Below, in pieces: positions 1-8,038 of a stretch of DNA of 64,000 nucleotides. Position 1 is the stretch's first letter, and every line of letters starts with the position of its first letter. The DNA lies in the NCBI GenBank assembly GCA_035550515.1, contig DASZOZ010000068.1, positions 1 to 64,000 on the forward strand. Reading direction: 5' to 3'. Under the pieces are notes generated by a model, which was not told where the DNA came from, did not search any database, and saw nothing but the letters and a program-made list of their open reading frames with translations. The position numbers and the translations under genes were made by a program. Source of the DNA: DATARH01 sp035550515. Its GTDB lineage: Bacteria; Pseudomonadota; Alphaproteobacteria; ATCC43930; CGMCC-115725.

Positions 1-602
1 TGCCCAAGGACTTTGAACCGCAGCCGGTCTACCAAAACTCGCCCGAGGTGGCCGAGTATTTCCGCCATTGCGAGGAAGAGCGGCGCAAGCGGCCGGGCCC
101 CAATGCCAGACTGATCGGCGCGCCGGGCGAGATTTTCCCCAATGTCGCGCTGCTTCCGCGCCAGCCGCGCACACTCGCGGTCTGGCATCCCAAAAACACT
201 CACCAGACCGAGGTTTGGCGCTTTTTCTTTGTCGATCGCGACGCGCCGCAGGCGGTCAAGAATTTCCTGCGCGACTATTACATTCGCTATTCCGGCCCGG
301 CCGGCATGACCGAGCAGGACGACATGGAGAATTGGAACTACGCGCATGCCGCCAGCCGCGGCGTCATCGCCCGGCGCTACCCCTACACCTATGAGATGGG
401 GCTCGGCCACGCGGTCGAGGGGTACGAGTTCGAGGGCTTCCGCATGCCCGGCCGGGTCATCGACATCACCACGATCCAGTCGAGCGAGGAGCCGATGCGC
501 AACCTCTACGGCCGCTGGGCGCAGTTCATGGAAGCCGAGAGCTGGGACGAACTGATGAGCTGGCGCAAGCACGCCGCACGGGAGGCGGTGGCCGCGAAGT
601 AG
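1..602 (+). CDS. Rieske-type ring-hydroxylating dioxygenase alpha subunit, C-terminal part
   Basis: The reading frame is open from the left edge (codons begin at base 3), so this is the last ~199 codons of a gene that starts outside the window. The visible part matches the catalytic domain of aromatic ring-hydroxylating oxygenase large subunits: GPAGMTEQDDMENW is the usual C-terminal iron-site motif, with Asp as a ligand to the mononuclear iron. The Rieske [2Fe-2S] domain would lie upstream. Such enzymes add O2 to aromatic or other unsaturated substrates using electrons from a reductase/ferredoxin. No beta subunit follows; the next gene is an M20 hydrolase. The substrate cannot be told from this part. 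Confidence 0.85.
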   Translation, partial: PKDFEPQPVYQNSPEVAEYFRHCEEERRKRPGPNARLIGAPGEIFPNVALLPRQPRTLAVWHPKNTHQTEVWRFFFVDRDAPQAVKNFLRDYYIRYSGPAGMTEQDDMENWNYAHAASRGVIARRYPYTYEMGLGHAVEGYEFEGFRMPGRVIDITTIQSSEEPMRNLYGRWAQFMEAESWDELMSWRKHAAREAVAAK

Positions 603-617
603 CCGGACCAAGTCCGG
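603..617. repeat. Short GTCCGG hairpin, dispersed-repeat family 2
   Basis: CCGGAC and GTCCGG arms with a 3-base loop follow directly on the dioxygenase stop, then GGCATGACGAC. This is a minimal copy of the palindrome seen more fully at 14240, 22328, 28489 and 33565. It has no T-run, so I do not call it an intrinsic terminator. Confidence 0.45.
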
Positions 618-681
618 GCATGACGACATCGGAGGTCCCCGGCTATCATCACCCCCGCAACCGGCGCGGGGGAACCAAGGA

Positions 682-2022
682 ATGGCCAGCAAGGACGAAC
701 TGAAGCAGGCGGTGTGCGAGGCGATCGACCGCGCCGGCAATTCGATCATCGCGATCGGCGAGGAGATCCTTCACCACCCCGAGACCGGCTTTAACGAGCA
801 CAAGACCGCAAAGCTCGTCGCCGAGCACATGCAGACGCTCGGTCTCAGCCCGCAGACCGGCCTCGCGCTGACCGGCGTCAAGGGCCGTCTCGCGGGCAAG
901 TCCGGCGGTCCGCGCGTCGCCATCGTCTCCGAGCTCGACAGCCTCAGGACCTCCGACCACCCGCTCGCCGACCCGCATACCGGTGCCGCCCATAGCTGCG
1001 GCCACAACGCGCAGATCGCCGGCATGCTCGGCGCTGCGATCGGCCTCAGCGCGATCGGCGCGCAACACCACCTCGCCGGCGAGGTGGTGTTCTTCTCGGT
1101 TCCGGCCGAGGAGTTCATCGATGTCGAGGAACGGCTCGGCCGCCGGGAAAAGGGCGAGCTCGAATTCCTCCTCGGCAAGCCCGAGCTGCTCGCCCGCGGC
1201 CATTGGGACGATATCGACATGGCGATGATGATCCATGCCGGCTCGCATGATCAGATGGCGCAGCGCTCGTTTATCGCCGACAGCTCGAACGGCGCGCTGG
1301 TCAAGCAGATCCGCTTCATGGGCCGCGCCAGCCATGCCGGCGGCGCGCCGCAGCTCGGCATCAACGCGCTCAGTGCGGCGCAGATCGCGCTCAACGCGAT
1401 CCACTGCCAGCGCGAGACCTTCCACGACCGCGACACGATCCGCATCCACCCGATCATCACCAAGGGCGGCGACGCGGTCAGCGTCGTGCCCGCCGAGGTG
1501 ACGATGGAGACTTTTGTCCGCGGCGGCAGCCTGGAGGCGATCACCGACGCCAACATGAAGGTCGACCGCTGCCTGCGGGCCGGCGCGATGGCGATGGGCG
1601 CCGAGGTCGAGATTTCCACCATCCCCGGCTACCTGCCGCAGCGCAACGACCGGACCTTCGGCACGCTGTTCGGGGCCAATGTCGAGGCGCTGTTCGGGCC
1701 GGGCGAGTTCGATATCGGCGGCCACCGCACCGGTTCGACCGACATGGGCGACATCGCCCATCTGATGCCGGTGATCCACCCCTACGTCGCCTCGGCCCGC
1801 GGCAAGACCCACGGCGCCGATTTCCATATCCACGAGCCGCAGCACGCCTACCTGACCCCGGCCAAGCTGCTGGCGATGACCGCGATCGACCTGCTCTACG
1901 ACGAAGCCGCGCAGGCCAGACAGATCATCGGCGACTTCCAACCCGCCATGACCAAGCCCGACTACCTCGCCTTCGCGCGGGGGCTGTTCAAGAAGGAGCG
2001 GTATTCGGGAGCGGCGGGATAG
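682..2022 (+). CDS. M20 family metal-dependent amidohydrolase/peptidase
   Basis: 446 aa. HSCGHN (His104, Cys106, His108) and PAEE (Glu143-Glu144) are the metal-binding and catalytic signatures of the M20D branch (aminoacylase / p-aminobenzoyl-glutamate hydrolase / IAA-amino acid hydrolase type). A later MIHAGSH fits another metal-ligand segment. The family hydrolyses amide bonds of N-acyl amino acids or related compounds in the cytoplasm; no signal peptide is seen. The start is supported by AAGGA five bases before ATG. It lies 79 bp after the Rieske gene on the same strand, so joint degradation of an amide-bearing aromatic is possible, but that is inference. Confidence 0.85.
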   Translation: MASKDELKQAVCEAIDRAGNSIIAIGEEILHHPETGFNEHKTAKLVAEHMQTLGLSPQTGLALTGVKGRLAGKSGGPRVAIVSELDSLRTSDHPLADPHTGAAHSCGHNAQIAGMLGAAIGLSAIGAQHHLAGEVVFFSVPAEEFIDVEERLGRREKGELEFLLGKPELLARGHWDDIDMAMMIHAGSHDQMAQRSFIADSSNGALVKQIRFMGRASHAGGAPQLGINALSAAQIALNAIHCQRETFHDRDTIRIHPIITKGGDAVSVVPAEVTMETFVRGGSLEAITDANMKVDRCLRAGAMAMGAEVEISTIPGYLPQRNDRTFGTLFGANVEALFGPGEFDIGGHRTGSTDMGDIAHLMPVIHPYVASARGKTHGADFHIHEPQHAYLTPAKLLAMTAIDLLYDEAAQARQIIGDFQPAMTKPDYLAFARGLFKKERYSGAAG

Positions 2023-2144
2023 GCTTATGGCCCCTGCTACCCCACCAAGGCCAGACACGATCGCGGCTGACGTGTCGCAACTGGCCTTCGGAACTCCGAT
2101 AATGCAGTTTTCAAGTCATTGGGAAGCAGCAACCGGGACAGGTG

Positions 2145-2420
2145 ATGAAGAGCGCGACGATGACGGTGCGGCTCGCTCCGGAGCTGGATGAAAAACTGGC
2201 CGCTCTGGCGCGCGAGCGGAAGCGCAGCAAGGCCGATCTCGCGAGCGAGGCCATCGCCGCTTATGTCGATGTCGACGCCTGGCAGGTGGCGCATATCGAG
2301 GAAGCGCTGGTCGAGGCGCGGTCTGGCGAACCGGGTGTGCTGCACGAAGACGTCGTTCGCTGGGTTGAATCCTGGGACACCGAGGACGAACTGCCGCGCC
2401 CGAAGCCGCGGCAGCCGTAG
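2145..2420 (+). CDS. Ribbon-helix-helix antitoxin of a type II TA pair
   Basis: 91 aa. The N-terminus (MTVRLAPELDEKLAAL, then RKRSKADLASEAIAAYV) has the beta-strand plus two-helix layout of RHH/CopG-type DNA-binding antitoxins. The acidic C-terminus (ESWDTEDELPRP) would be the toxin-binding tail. A GTG three bases upstream is an alternative start; I chose the ATG. The toxin gene begins 3 bp after the stop, so the two are co-transcribed. RHH antitoxins usually repress their own promoter. Confidence 0.8.
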   Translation: MKSATMTVRLAPELDEKLAALARERKRSKADLASEAIAAYVDVDAWQVAHIEEALVEARSGEPGVLHEDVVRWVESWDTEDELPRPKPRQP

Positions 2421-2423
2421 CCG

Positions 2424-2708
2424 ATGGAGATTGTCTGGCGCTTGCGGGCGCTCGACGACCTCGAAGCGGCGCGCCGCCATATCGCCGAGAATAATCCGGC
2501 CGCTGCGGCTCGCGTCCATGCCGCTATCCTGACCTCGGTCGCCCGGCTGGCGAACCATCCGAACCTTGGCCGGCCTGGCCGTGTTCCCGGCACCCGCGAA
2601 CGCGTTGTTCCGCGTACACCCTACATCATCGCCTACGCCGTCATCGACGACGAGTTGATGATCCTGTCCATCATGCACAGCGCCCGGCGATGGCCCGATC
2701 GGTTTTGA
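2424..2708 (+). CDS. ParE/RelE-superfamily toxin
   Basis: 94 aa with the usual size and fold signature: an N-terminal strand-helix (ALDDLEAARRHIAENNP), a central GRPGRVPGTRERVVPRTPYIIAYAV and the C-terminal IMHSARRWPDRF, close to the ILRVLHGARRWP-type ending of ParE proteins. ParE toxins poison gyrase and RelE cleaves mRNA; this ending is nearer ParE. It is the toxin partner of the RHH protein 3 bp upstream. All family landmarks are present and it looks intact. Confidence 0.85.
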   Translation: MEIVWRLRALDDLEAARRHIAENNPAAAARVHAAILTSVARLANHPNLGRPGRVPGTRERVVPRTPYIIAYAVIDDELMILSIMHSARRWPDRF

Positions 2709-2854
2709 TCGTCGACCGCTATATTGCTGTGTCCGTGAGGAAGGCGGGTTGGCTCGCCGCCGGTGCCGCGCTCGATGACGAGTTGGCTGGCATTCCCAAG
2801 GAAGAGCGCCGCGCGCAGCTCCTCGCGGAGCTGGCCGCGCTCGACCCGTCGTCG

Positions 2855-3010
2855 CTAGACGTGTCCGTAACCGAACACCAGGAACAGGATCAGCACCAGC
2901 AGCAGCACGCCGCCGATCCCGAGCCCGCCGCCGTAGCCGTAGCTCGAATAGCCCCAGCCGCCGCCCCCGACCAGCAGCAGGATCAGCACAATCAGAATGA
3001 TCAGGCCCAT
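2855..3010 (-). CDS. DUF3309 family small membrane protein
   Basis: 51 aa, starting MGLIILIVLILLLVGGGG, then a Tyr/Gly-rich turn (WGYSSYGYGGGLGIG) and a second hydrophobic stretch (VLLLVLILFLVFGY). This two-helix glycine hairpin is the DUF3309 pattern, common in alphaproteobacteria and of unknown role. GGAGG lies seven bases before the ATG. It is convergent with the TA pair; the plus-strand frame across it codes only low-complexity Gln/Ala sequence and is its shadow. Confidence 0.8.
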   Translation of the reverse strand: MGLIILIVLILLLVGGGGWGYSSYGYGGGLGIGGVLLLVLILFLVFGYGHV

Positions 3011-3110
3011 GGTCAGCCTCCGTTTCTCCGCCCGCCATCGGGCATTCTGATGGGCTAACGTCCGGAGCGATTTACGTTACCCGCAAGCGCCGCGAAAATG
3101 GCAGGACGCG

Positions 3111-3143
3111 GCCCCCTGCTAGCGGGGGAGGGCCGGGGTGGGG
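3111..3143. repeat. Dispersed GC palindrome, family 1 (overlaps yejF 3' end)
   Basis: GCCCCCTGCTAGCGGGGGAG followed by GGCCGGGGTGGGG. It is the same palindrome-plus-G-rich tail as at 5948, 6005 and 40371. It supplies the last codons and the stop codon of the ABC ATPase gene. Confidence 0.75.
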
Positions 3144-4759
3144 CTAGCGGCGGTCGTCGTGAGGTCGAAGGCCGCGGTCATCAGCGCTTGCGTGTAGGGG
3201 TGGCGCGGCGCGTTGAGGATCGCCTCGGCCGGGCCGGCCTCAACGATCGCGCCGTCCTTCATGACCAGGATTTCATGCGCCAGCGCCCGCACCACCCTCA
3301 GGTCGTGGCTGATGAACAGGTAGGTAAGTCCGTGGCGTTGCTGTAATTCGCGCAGCAGGTCGACGATCTGCGCCTGGACTGACATGTCCAGCGCCGAGGT
3401 CGGCTCGTCGAGCACGACGAATTTCGGCTTCAGCACCAGCGCGCGGGCGATCGCGACGCGCTGCCGCTGACCGCCGGAGAATTCGTGCGGGTAGCGCTCG
3501 GCCGCGTCGGGTTCGAGCCCGACCTCGACCAGCGCCTCGTCGATGCGCCGGCGGGCCTCGGCCTCGTCTCGGGCGAGGTGGTGGACCTGGAGCCCCTCGC
3601 CGACGATCTGGGCGATCGGCAGCCGCGGCGAGAGGCTGGAATAGGGGTCCTGGAAGACGATCTGCATCTCGCGGCGCAAGGGGCGCAGCGCTTTCTGCCG
3701 CGCGGCGGCGATGTCGCGGCCGGCGAAGCAAACCCGTCCCTGCGCCTCGACCAGGCGCAGCAGCGCCAGGCCCAGCGTCGTCTTGCCCGAGCCGCTCTCG
3801 CCGACCACGCCGAGCGTCGTGCCCGTCCGCAGCCGGAGCGAGACGCCGTCCACCGCCTTGACATAGCCGCGGACGCGGCGGAACAGGCCGCCGCGGATCG
3901 GGAACCACACCTTCACCGACTCGCCCTCGACCAGCACCGGGGCGTCGGCGGGCGCCGGTTGCGGCTGGCCCTTCGGCTCGGCGGTCAGCAGGCGGCGCGT
4001 GTAGGGGTGGCGAGGATGGGCGAACAGTTCTTCGGCGGGCGCGGCCTCGACGATCTCGCCCTGCGACATCACGCAGACCCGGTCGGCCATCTTGCGGACG
4101 ATCGACAGGTCATGGGTGATCAGCAGCAGCGCCATGCCGAGCCGGTCGCGCAACGCGTGCATCAGTTCGAGGATCTGCGCCTGGATCGTCACGTCGAGCG
4201 CGGTGGTCGGCTCGTCGGCGATGAGGATATCGGGTTCGTTGGCGATCGCCATCGCGATCATCACCCGCTGCCGCTGCCCGCCGGAAAGCTGATGCGGATA
4301 GGCCTTGAGCCGGCTTTCCGCCTCGCGCAGGCCGACCAGATGCAGCAGCTCCAGCGTGCGGCGGCGCACGCTGGCGGCGGGCAGGTGGTTGTGGATCAGC
4401 AGCGTCTCGCCGATCTGCTTCTCGATCGTGTGCAGCGGGTTGAGCGAGGTCATCGGCTCCTGGAACACCATGCCGATGCGGTTGCCGCGAATCTCGCGCA
4501 GCCGCGCATTGGCGGCGCCGACCAGCTCCTCGCCGGCGAATTTGATGCTGCTCTCGGGGGTGTGCGCGGCGGCGGGATAGGGCAGCAGCTGGAGGATCGA
4601 CAGCGCCGTCACCGATTTGCCCGAGCCGCTTTCGCCGACCAGCGCCAGCGTCTGCCCCTTGTCGAGGTCGAACGAGACGCGCTTCACCGCCGGTACCGGC
4701 GCGGCGCCGCGCCAGCCGGTGAAGGTGACGCTGAGATCGCGGACTTCGAGCAGGCTCAC
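3119..4759 (-). CDS. yejF: Peptide/microcin C-type ABC transporter, double ATPase subunit (YejF-like)
   Basis: 546 aa with two complete nucleotide-binding domains in tandem. NBD1 has GESGSGKS (~42-49), LSGGQRQRV and ADEPT; NBD2 has GESGSGKT, FSGGQRQRV and LDEPT, both in the oligopeptide/dipeptide (OppD/OppF) subfamily. The fused arrangement is typical of YejF, which energises uptake of peptides through YejBE. I start at GTG 4759, which overlaps the TGA of yejE (GTGA), implying translational coupling; longer readings in this frame are antisense to yejE. The C-terminal ASPTPALPR is encoded by the dispersed palindrome at 3111-3143 and is probably an acquired tail. Confidence 0.88.
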   Translation of the reverse strand: MSLLEVRDLSVTFTGWRGAAPVPAVKRVSFDLDKGQTLALVGESGSGKSVTALSILQLLPYPAAAHTPESSIKFAGEELVGAANARLREIRGNRIGMVFQEPMTSLNPLHTIEKQIGETLLIHNHLPAASVRRRTLELLHLVGLREAESRLKAYPHQLSGGQRQRVMIAMAIANEPDILIADEPTTALDVTIQAQILELMHALRDRLGMALLLITHDLSIVRKMADRVCVMSQGEIVEAAPAEELFAHPRHPYTRRLLTAEPKGQPQPAPADAPVLVEGESVKVWFPIRGGLFRRVRGYVKAVDGVSLRLRTGTTLGVVGESGSGKTTLGLALLRLVEAQGRVCFAGRDIAAARQKALRPLRREMQIVFQDPYSSLSPRLPIAQIVGEGLQVHHLARDEAEARRRIDEALVEVGLEPDAAERYPHEFSGGQRQRVAIARALVLKPKFVVLDEPTSALDMSVQAQIVDLLRELQQRHGLTYLFISHDLRVVRALAHEILVMKDGAIVEAGPAEAILNAPRHPYTQALMTAAFDLTTTAASPTPALPR

Positions 4760-5901
4760 CGACGGTTCCCCGCGACCTTGCGCGGGTCGAACGCGTCGCG
4801 CACCGCCTCGCCGACAAAGGTCAACAGCGTCAGCATCACCGCCAGCGTCAGGAAGGCGGTGATGCCGAGCCACGGCGCCTGCAGGTTGGCCTTGCCCTGC
4901 GCCAGCAACTCCCCCAGGGACGGCGAGCCGGGCGGCAGCCCGAACCCGAGAAAGTCGAGCGAGGTCAAGGTGGTGATCGAAGTGTTGAGGACAAACGGCA
5001 TAAAGGTGATGGTCGCCACCGTCGCATTGGGCAACACGTGGCGCAGGATGATCTGCCGGTCGGGCATGCCGAGCGCGCGCGCGGCGCGGACATAATCGAA
5101 ATTGCGGGCGCGCAGGAATTCGGCGCGCACCACATCGACCAGCGAGGTCCAGGAAAACAGCAGCATCAACCCCAGGAGCCACCAGAAATTCGGCTGCACC
5201 AGGCTCGCCAGGATGATCAGCAGATAGAGCACCGGCAGCCCCGACCACACCTCGATAAAGCGCTGGAAGCCGAGATCGACGAGGCCGCCGAAATAACCCT
5301 GCGCCGCGCCGGCGGCGACGCCGATCAGCGACGACGTCACGGTCAGGGTCAGGCCGAACAGCACCGAGATGCGAAACCCGTAGATCAGGCGGGCCAGCAC
5401 GTCGCGGCCCTGGTCGTCGGTGCCGAGCCAGTCCTGGCGGGACGGCGGCGCGGGGTAGGGGCCGGGCGCGGTGGTGATCGTGTCGTAGCGATAGGGGATC
5501 GGCGGCCACAGGATCCAGCCCTTGGCTTGGATCAGTTTCTGCACTTCGGGGTCATGGTAGTCGGCCTCGGTCGGGAACACGCCGCCGAACGCCGTCTCCG
5601 GGTAGGCGTGAAACACCGGCATGTACCAGCCGCCGTCGTAGTCGACCAGCAGCGGCCGGTCGTTGGCGATGAACTCGGCGAACAGGGTCACGACGAACAG
5701 CACGAGAAACAGCCACAGCGACCAGAACCCGCGGCGGTTGGCGCGAAACTGGTCGAGCCGCCGCCGCGTCAGCGGGGTGATGCGGCGGCCGAGAAAGGTG
5801 AGTTCTTCGGCCGGCGCGCGCTGCAGGGCCGCGATCGCGCCGGGCGGTCCGCTCGGGGAGGGCGGAGCAGGGCCAAGGGTCTGCAGATCGGAGGGGGCCA
5901 T
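4756..5901 (-). CDS. yejE: ABC transporter permease, YejE-like
   Basis: 381 aa. It has an N-terminal cytoplasmic tail, one membrane segment (SLWLFLVLFVVTLFAEFIA), a periplasmic loop containing LGTDDQGRDVLARLIYGFR, the standard opening motif of DppC/OppC/YejE permeases, and then five further membrane segments. An EAA-like loop (RAARALGMPDRQIILRHVLP) would contact the ATPase. It precedes and overlaps yejF by 4 bp. The usual partners yejA (binding protein) and yejB (first permease) are not adjacent; asd lies upstream instead. The Shine-Dalgarno sequence is weak at the chosen ATG. Confidence 0.87.
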   Translation of the reverse strand: MAPSDLQTLGPAPPSPSGPPGAIAALQRAPAEELTFLGRRITPLTRRRLDQFRANRRGFWSLWLFLVLFVVTLFAEFIANDRPLLVDYDGGWYMPVFHAYPETAFGGVFPTEADYHDPEVQKLIQAKGWILWPPIPYRYDTITTAPGPYPAPPSRQDWLGTDDQGRDVLARLIYGFRISVLFGLTLTVTSSLIGVAAGAAQGYFGGLVDLGFQRFIEVWSGLPVLYLLIILASLVQPNFWWLLGLMLLFSWTSLVDVVRAEFLRARNFDYVRAARALGMPDRQIILRHVLPNATVATITFMPFVLNTSITTLTSLDFLGFGLPPGSPSLGELLAQGKANLQAPWLGITAFLTLAVMLTLLTFVGEAVRDAFDPRKVAGNRR

Positions 5902-5947
5902 CGGAGCTAAACGCCGCCGGCGCCGGAAACGTGCCGGTTGCGATCGT

Positions 5948-5985
5948 CCCCCACCCGTCCCCTCCCCCGCCGGCGGGGGAGGGGG
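5948..5985. repeat. Dispersed GC palindrome, family 1
   Basis: CCCCTCCCCCGCCGGCGGGG followed by GAGGGGGT lies in the yejE-asd gap. It is the first of two copies 20 bp apart. With its G-rich neighbour it could form a strong hairpin on either strand. Confidence 0.75.
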
Positions 5986-6004
5986 TGCGTCCGTGCGTTA
6001 GCTG

Positions 6005-6043
6005 TCCCCTCCCCCGTTGGCGGGGGAGGGTCAGGGTAGGGGT
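6005..6043. repeat. Dispersed GC palindrome, family 1
   Basis: TCCCCTCCCCCGTTGGCGGG then GGAGGGTCAGGGTAGGGGT. This is the second copy in the asd-yejE gap, carrying the asymmetric GGGTCAGGG tail that the other copies share. It lies between the asd stop and yejE, so it may act as an RNA stem after asd. Confidence 0.75.
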
Positions 6044-6078
6044 GAATGGGCTCGCTGGCGCCCAACAGGCGGCGCGCG

Positions 6079-7143
6079 TTACGACAGCGCCGGCGCGGTC
6101 CTTCGCTGCGCTGCGGCGCGGCCGCGACGGTCGAGATATTGCCCGGCCAGCACCTCGGCGATCTGCACCGCGTTGGTCGCCGCGCCCTTGCGGAGATTGT
6201 CGGCGACCACCCACATCGCGAGCCCGTTGGCGACGGTCGGGTCCTTGCGGATGCGGCTGACGTAGACGAGGTCTTCGCCGGCGATCTCCTGCGGCGTCAC
6301 ATAGCCCTCGTCGGCGCGGTGGTCGACGACGCTGATGCCGGGGAAGTCGCGCAGCGCACGGCGCGCCTGGTCTTCGCCGATCGGCCGGGCGAACTCCACA
6401 TTGACCGCCTCGGCATGGCCGATGAACACCGGCACTCGCACGCAGGTGGCGATGACGGCGATGTCGGGGTCGAGGATCTTGCGCGTCTCGACCGCCATCT
6501 TCCATTCCTCCTTGGTCGACCCGTCCGGCATGAACACGTCGATATGGGGAATGACGTTGAACGCGATCTGCTTGGTCAGGTGCTCCGGCTTGATCGGGTC
6601 GTTGACGTAGACCGAGCGCGTCTGGCTGAACAGTTCGTCCATCGCCGCGCGGCCGGCGCCGGAGACCGACTGATAGGTCGCGACCGCCACCCGTTTGATC
6701 TTCGCCAGGTCGTGCAGCGGTTTCAGCGCGACGACCATCTGGATCGTCGAGCAGTTCGGGTTGGCGATGATGCCTTTCTTCTCGTAGCCCTTGATCGCGC
6801 CGGGGTTTACCTCGGGCACGACCAGCGGCACTTCGGCGTCCATGCGCCAGTGCGAGGTGTTGTCGATGACGACCGCGCCGGCCTTGGCGGCGCGCGGCGC
6901 GTGCACCGCCGATACCTTGGCGCCGGGCGACGACAGCACGATGTCGATGCCCCTGAAGTCGAAATGTTCGAGGTCCTGGACGTCGAGCAGGTCGTCCTCG
7001 CCGAACGACACCTGCTTGCCGATCGAGCGCGACGAGGCAAGCGCCACCACCTCGTCGCAAGGGAACTCGCGCTCGGCCAATGTCTGCAGTATCTCGCGCC
7101 CGACATTGCCGGTCGCGCCGACCACCGCCACTTTATAGCCCAT
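6079..7143 (-). CDS. asd: Aspartate-semialdehyde dehydrogenase
   Basis: 354 aa. It catalyses the NADPH-dependent reduction of aspartyl phosphate to aspartate semialdehyde, the branch point for lysine/DAP, threonine and methionine. It has an N-terminal Rossmann motif (VAVVGATGNVGREI), catalytic Cys131 in NPNCSTIQM, and the substrate-binding/dimer region SVSGAGRAAMDEL. Length is normal apart from a short Arg/Ala-rich tail (GRAAAQRRTAPALS). GGAGGGAG precedes the ATG. With dapF at 39 kb it supplies cell-wall DAP. Two palindromes follow its stop. Confidence 0.96.
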   Translation of the reverse strand: MGYKVAVVGATGNVGREILQTLAEREFPCDEVVALASSRSIGKQVSFGEDDLLDVQDLEHFDFRGIDIVLSSPGAKVSAVHAPRAAKAGAVVIDNTSHWRMDAEVPLVVPEVNPGAIKGYEKKGIIANPNCSTIQMVVALKPLHDLAKIKRVAVATYQSVSGAGRAAMDELFSQTRSVYVNDPIKPEHLTKQIAFNVIPHIDVFMPDGSTKEEWKMAVETRKILDPDIAVIATCVRVPVFIGHAEAVNVEFARPIGEDQARRALRDFPGISVVDHRADEGYVTPQEIAGEDLVYVSRIRKDPTVANGLAMWVVADNLRKGAATNAVQIAEVLAGQYLDRRGRAAAQRRTAPALS

Positions 7144-7275
7144 GATGCTACTCCCTCCGGGAGCCGGGATCGTATGGAATGAAGGATTGCCTGTGACTTA
7201 CGCTGCCACGGGAAGCTTTACAATATCTCAGATTGACGCCGCGCGGCCGCTATTGCCGATCCGGCACGCCCGTCC

Positions 7276-7569
7276 ATGACCTACGCCGAATTCTGGCCGC
7301 GCTATCTCAAGGCGCACAGCGACCCGCGCACCAAGGCGCTGCATTTCCTCGGCACCGGCGCGGGGGTGGCGCTGCTTGTGATCTTTGCGCTGACCGGCCG
7401 GTGGTCTTTCCTCGTCGCGGCGCCCATTGTCGGTTATGCCTGCGCCTGGACCGGGCACGCGGTCTTCGAGCACAACAAGCCGGAGACTTTCGGCCACCCC
7501 TTCTGGTCGCTCTACAGCGACTTTCGCATGCTGGCGCTCTTTGTCGCCGGCCGCCTGGAGAAATGCTGA
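7276..7569 (+). CDS. DUF962 / Mpo1-like small membrane protein
   Basis: 97 aa. FWPRYLKAHSDPRTKALHFL, then two hydrophobic segments and GHAVFEHNKPETFGHPFWSL are the conserved His-rich motifs of the DUF962 (yeast Mpo1/YGL010w) family. Yeast Mpo1 is an iron-dependent dioxygenase of 2-hydroxy fatty acids; the bacterial role is unproven. Its TGA overlaps the next gene's ATG (TGATG), so the two are coupled. Confidence 0.82.
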   Translation: MTYAEFWPRYLKAHSDPRTKALHFLGTGAGVALLVIFALTGRWSFLVAAPIVGYACAWTGHAVFEHNKPETFGHPFWSLYSDFRMLALFVAGRLEKC

Positions 7570-7973
7570 TGACCACCGCCGTGCCGATGATCGACGATGC
7601 CGCCGCGGGCGGCGAGGTGAACGCGGTCTTCGCCGACATCAAGAAGACCCGCGACACCGATTACATCAACAATTTCTGGCGGGTGCTGGCGAGCGACCCG
7701 GCCACGTTGAAGCGCATCTGGGGCGGGCTCAAGGAGGTGATGGCGCCGGGGGCGCTCGACCCGCTCACCAAGGAGATGATCTATCTCGCGGTCAGCATCA
7801 CCAATGGCTGCGCCTATTGCAGTCACTCGCATGGCGCTGCCGCCAAAGGCCGGGGCATGACCAAGGAAATGTTCGCCGAGCTGATGGCGATTGTCGGCAT
7901 GGCGAACCAGACCAACAAGCTCGCCGACGGCTACCGCGTTCCCGTAGACGAACGCTTTGAAAATTTGTTCTGA
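7569..7973 (+). CDS. Carboxymuconolactone decarboxylase / AhpD-like protein
   Basis: 134 aa. CAYCSHSHG is the CxxCxxxH redox signature of AhpD-like members of the CMD family, which act as alkylhydroperoxidase partners or, in the CMD branch, in protocatechuate breakdown. The Cys pair favours a peroxidase-like or disulfide role over true decarboxylation. ATG 7569 overlaps the upstream TGA; reading further upstream would put it out of frame through DUF962. The VOC gene follows after 65 bp on the same strand. Confidence 0.85.
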   Translation: MTTAVPMIDDAAAGGEVNAVFADIKKTRDTDYINNFWRVLASDPATLKRIWGGLKEVMAPGALDPLTKEMIYLAVSITNGCAYCSHSHGAAAKGRGMTKEMFAELMAIVGMANQTNKLADGYRVPVDERFENLF

Positions 7974-8038
7974 TAGGCTCCAAGCCCAGCTGGCCCAGCG
8001 AAAAGAGGCGCCGAGGGTCGAAATCTCTGGAGGAAAGC

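Noticed and set aside
649..2058. 469-codon minus-strand frame opposite the M20 gene
   Set aside because: Its composition (Arg/Ala/Gly/Val/His) and lack of motifs mark it as a shadow of the M20 coding strand.
2709..2854. Plus-strand frame following the ParE toxin gene (segments like IPKEERRAQLLAELAAL)
   Set aside because: It looks briefly protein-like, but the frame runs on as Gln/Ala low-complexity sequence antisense to the DUF3309 gene, and has no good start. At most a gene remnant.
2037..3038. Long minus-strand frame across the RHH/ParE pair
   Set aside because: Arg/Ala/Pro-rich antisense of well-supported genes; typical of high-GC DNA.
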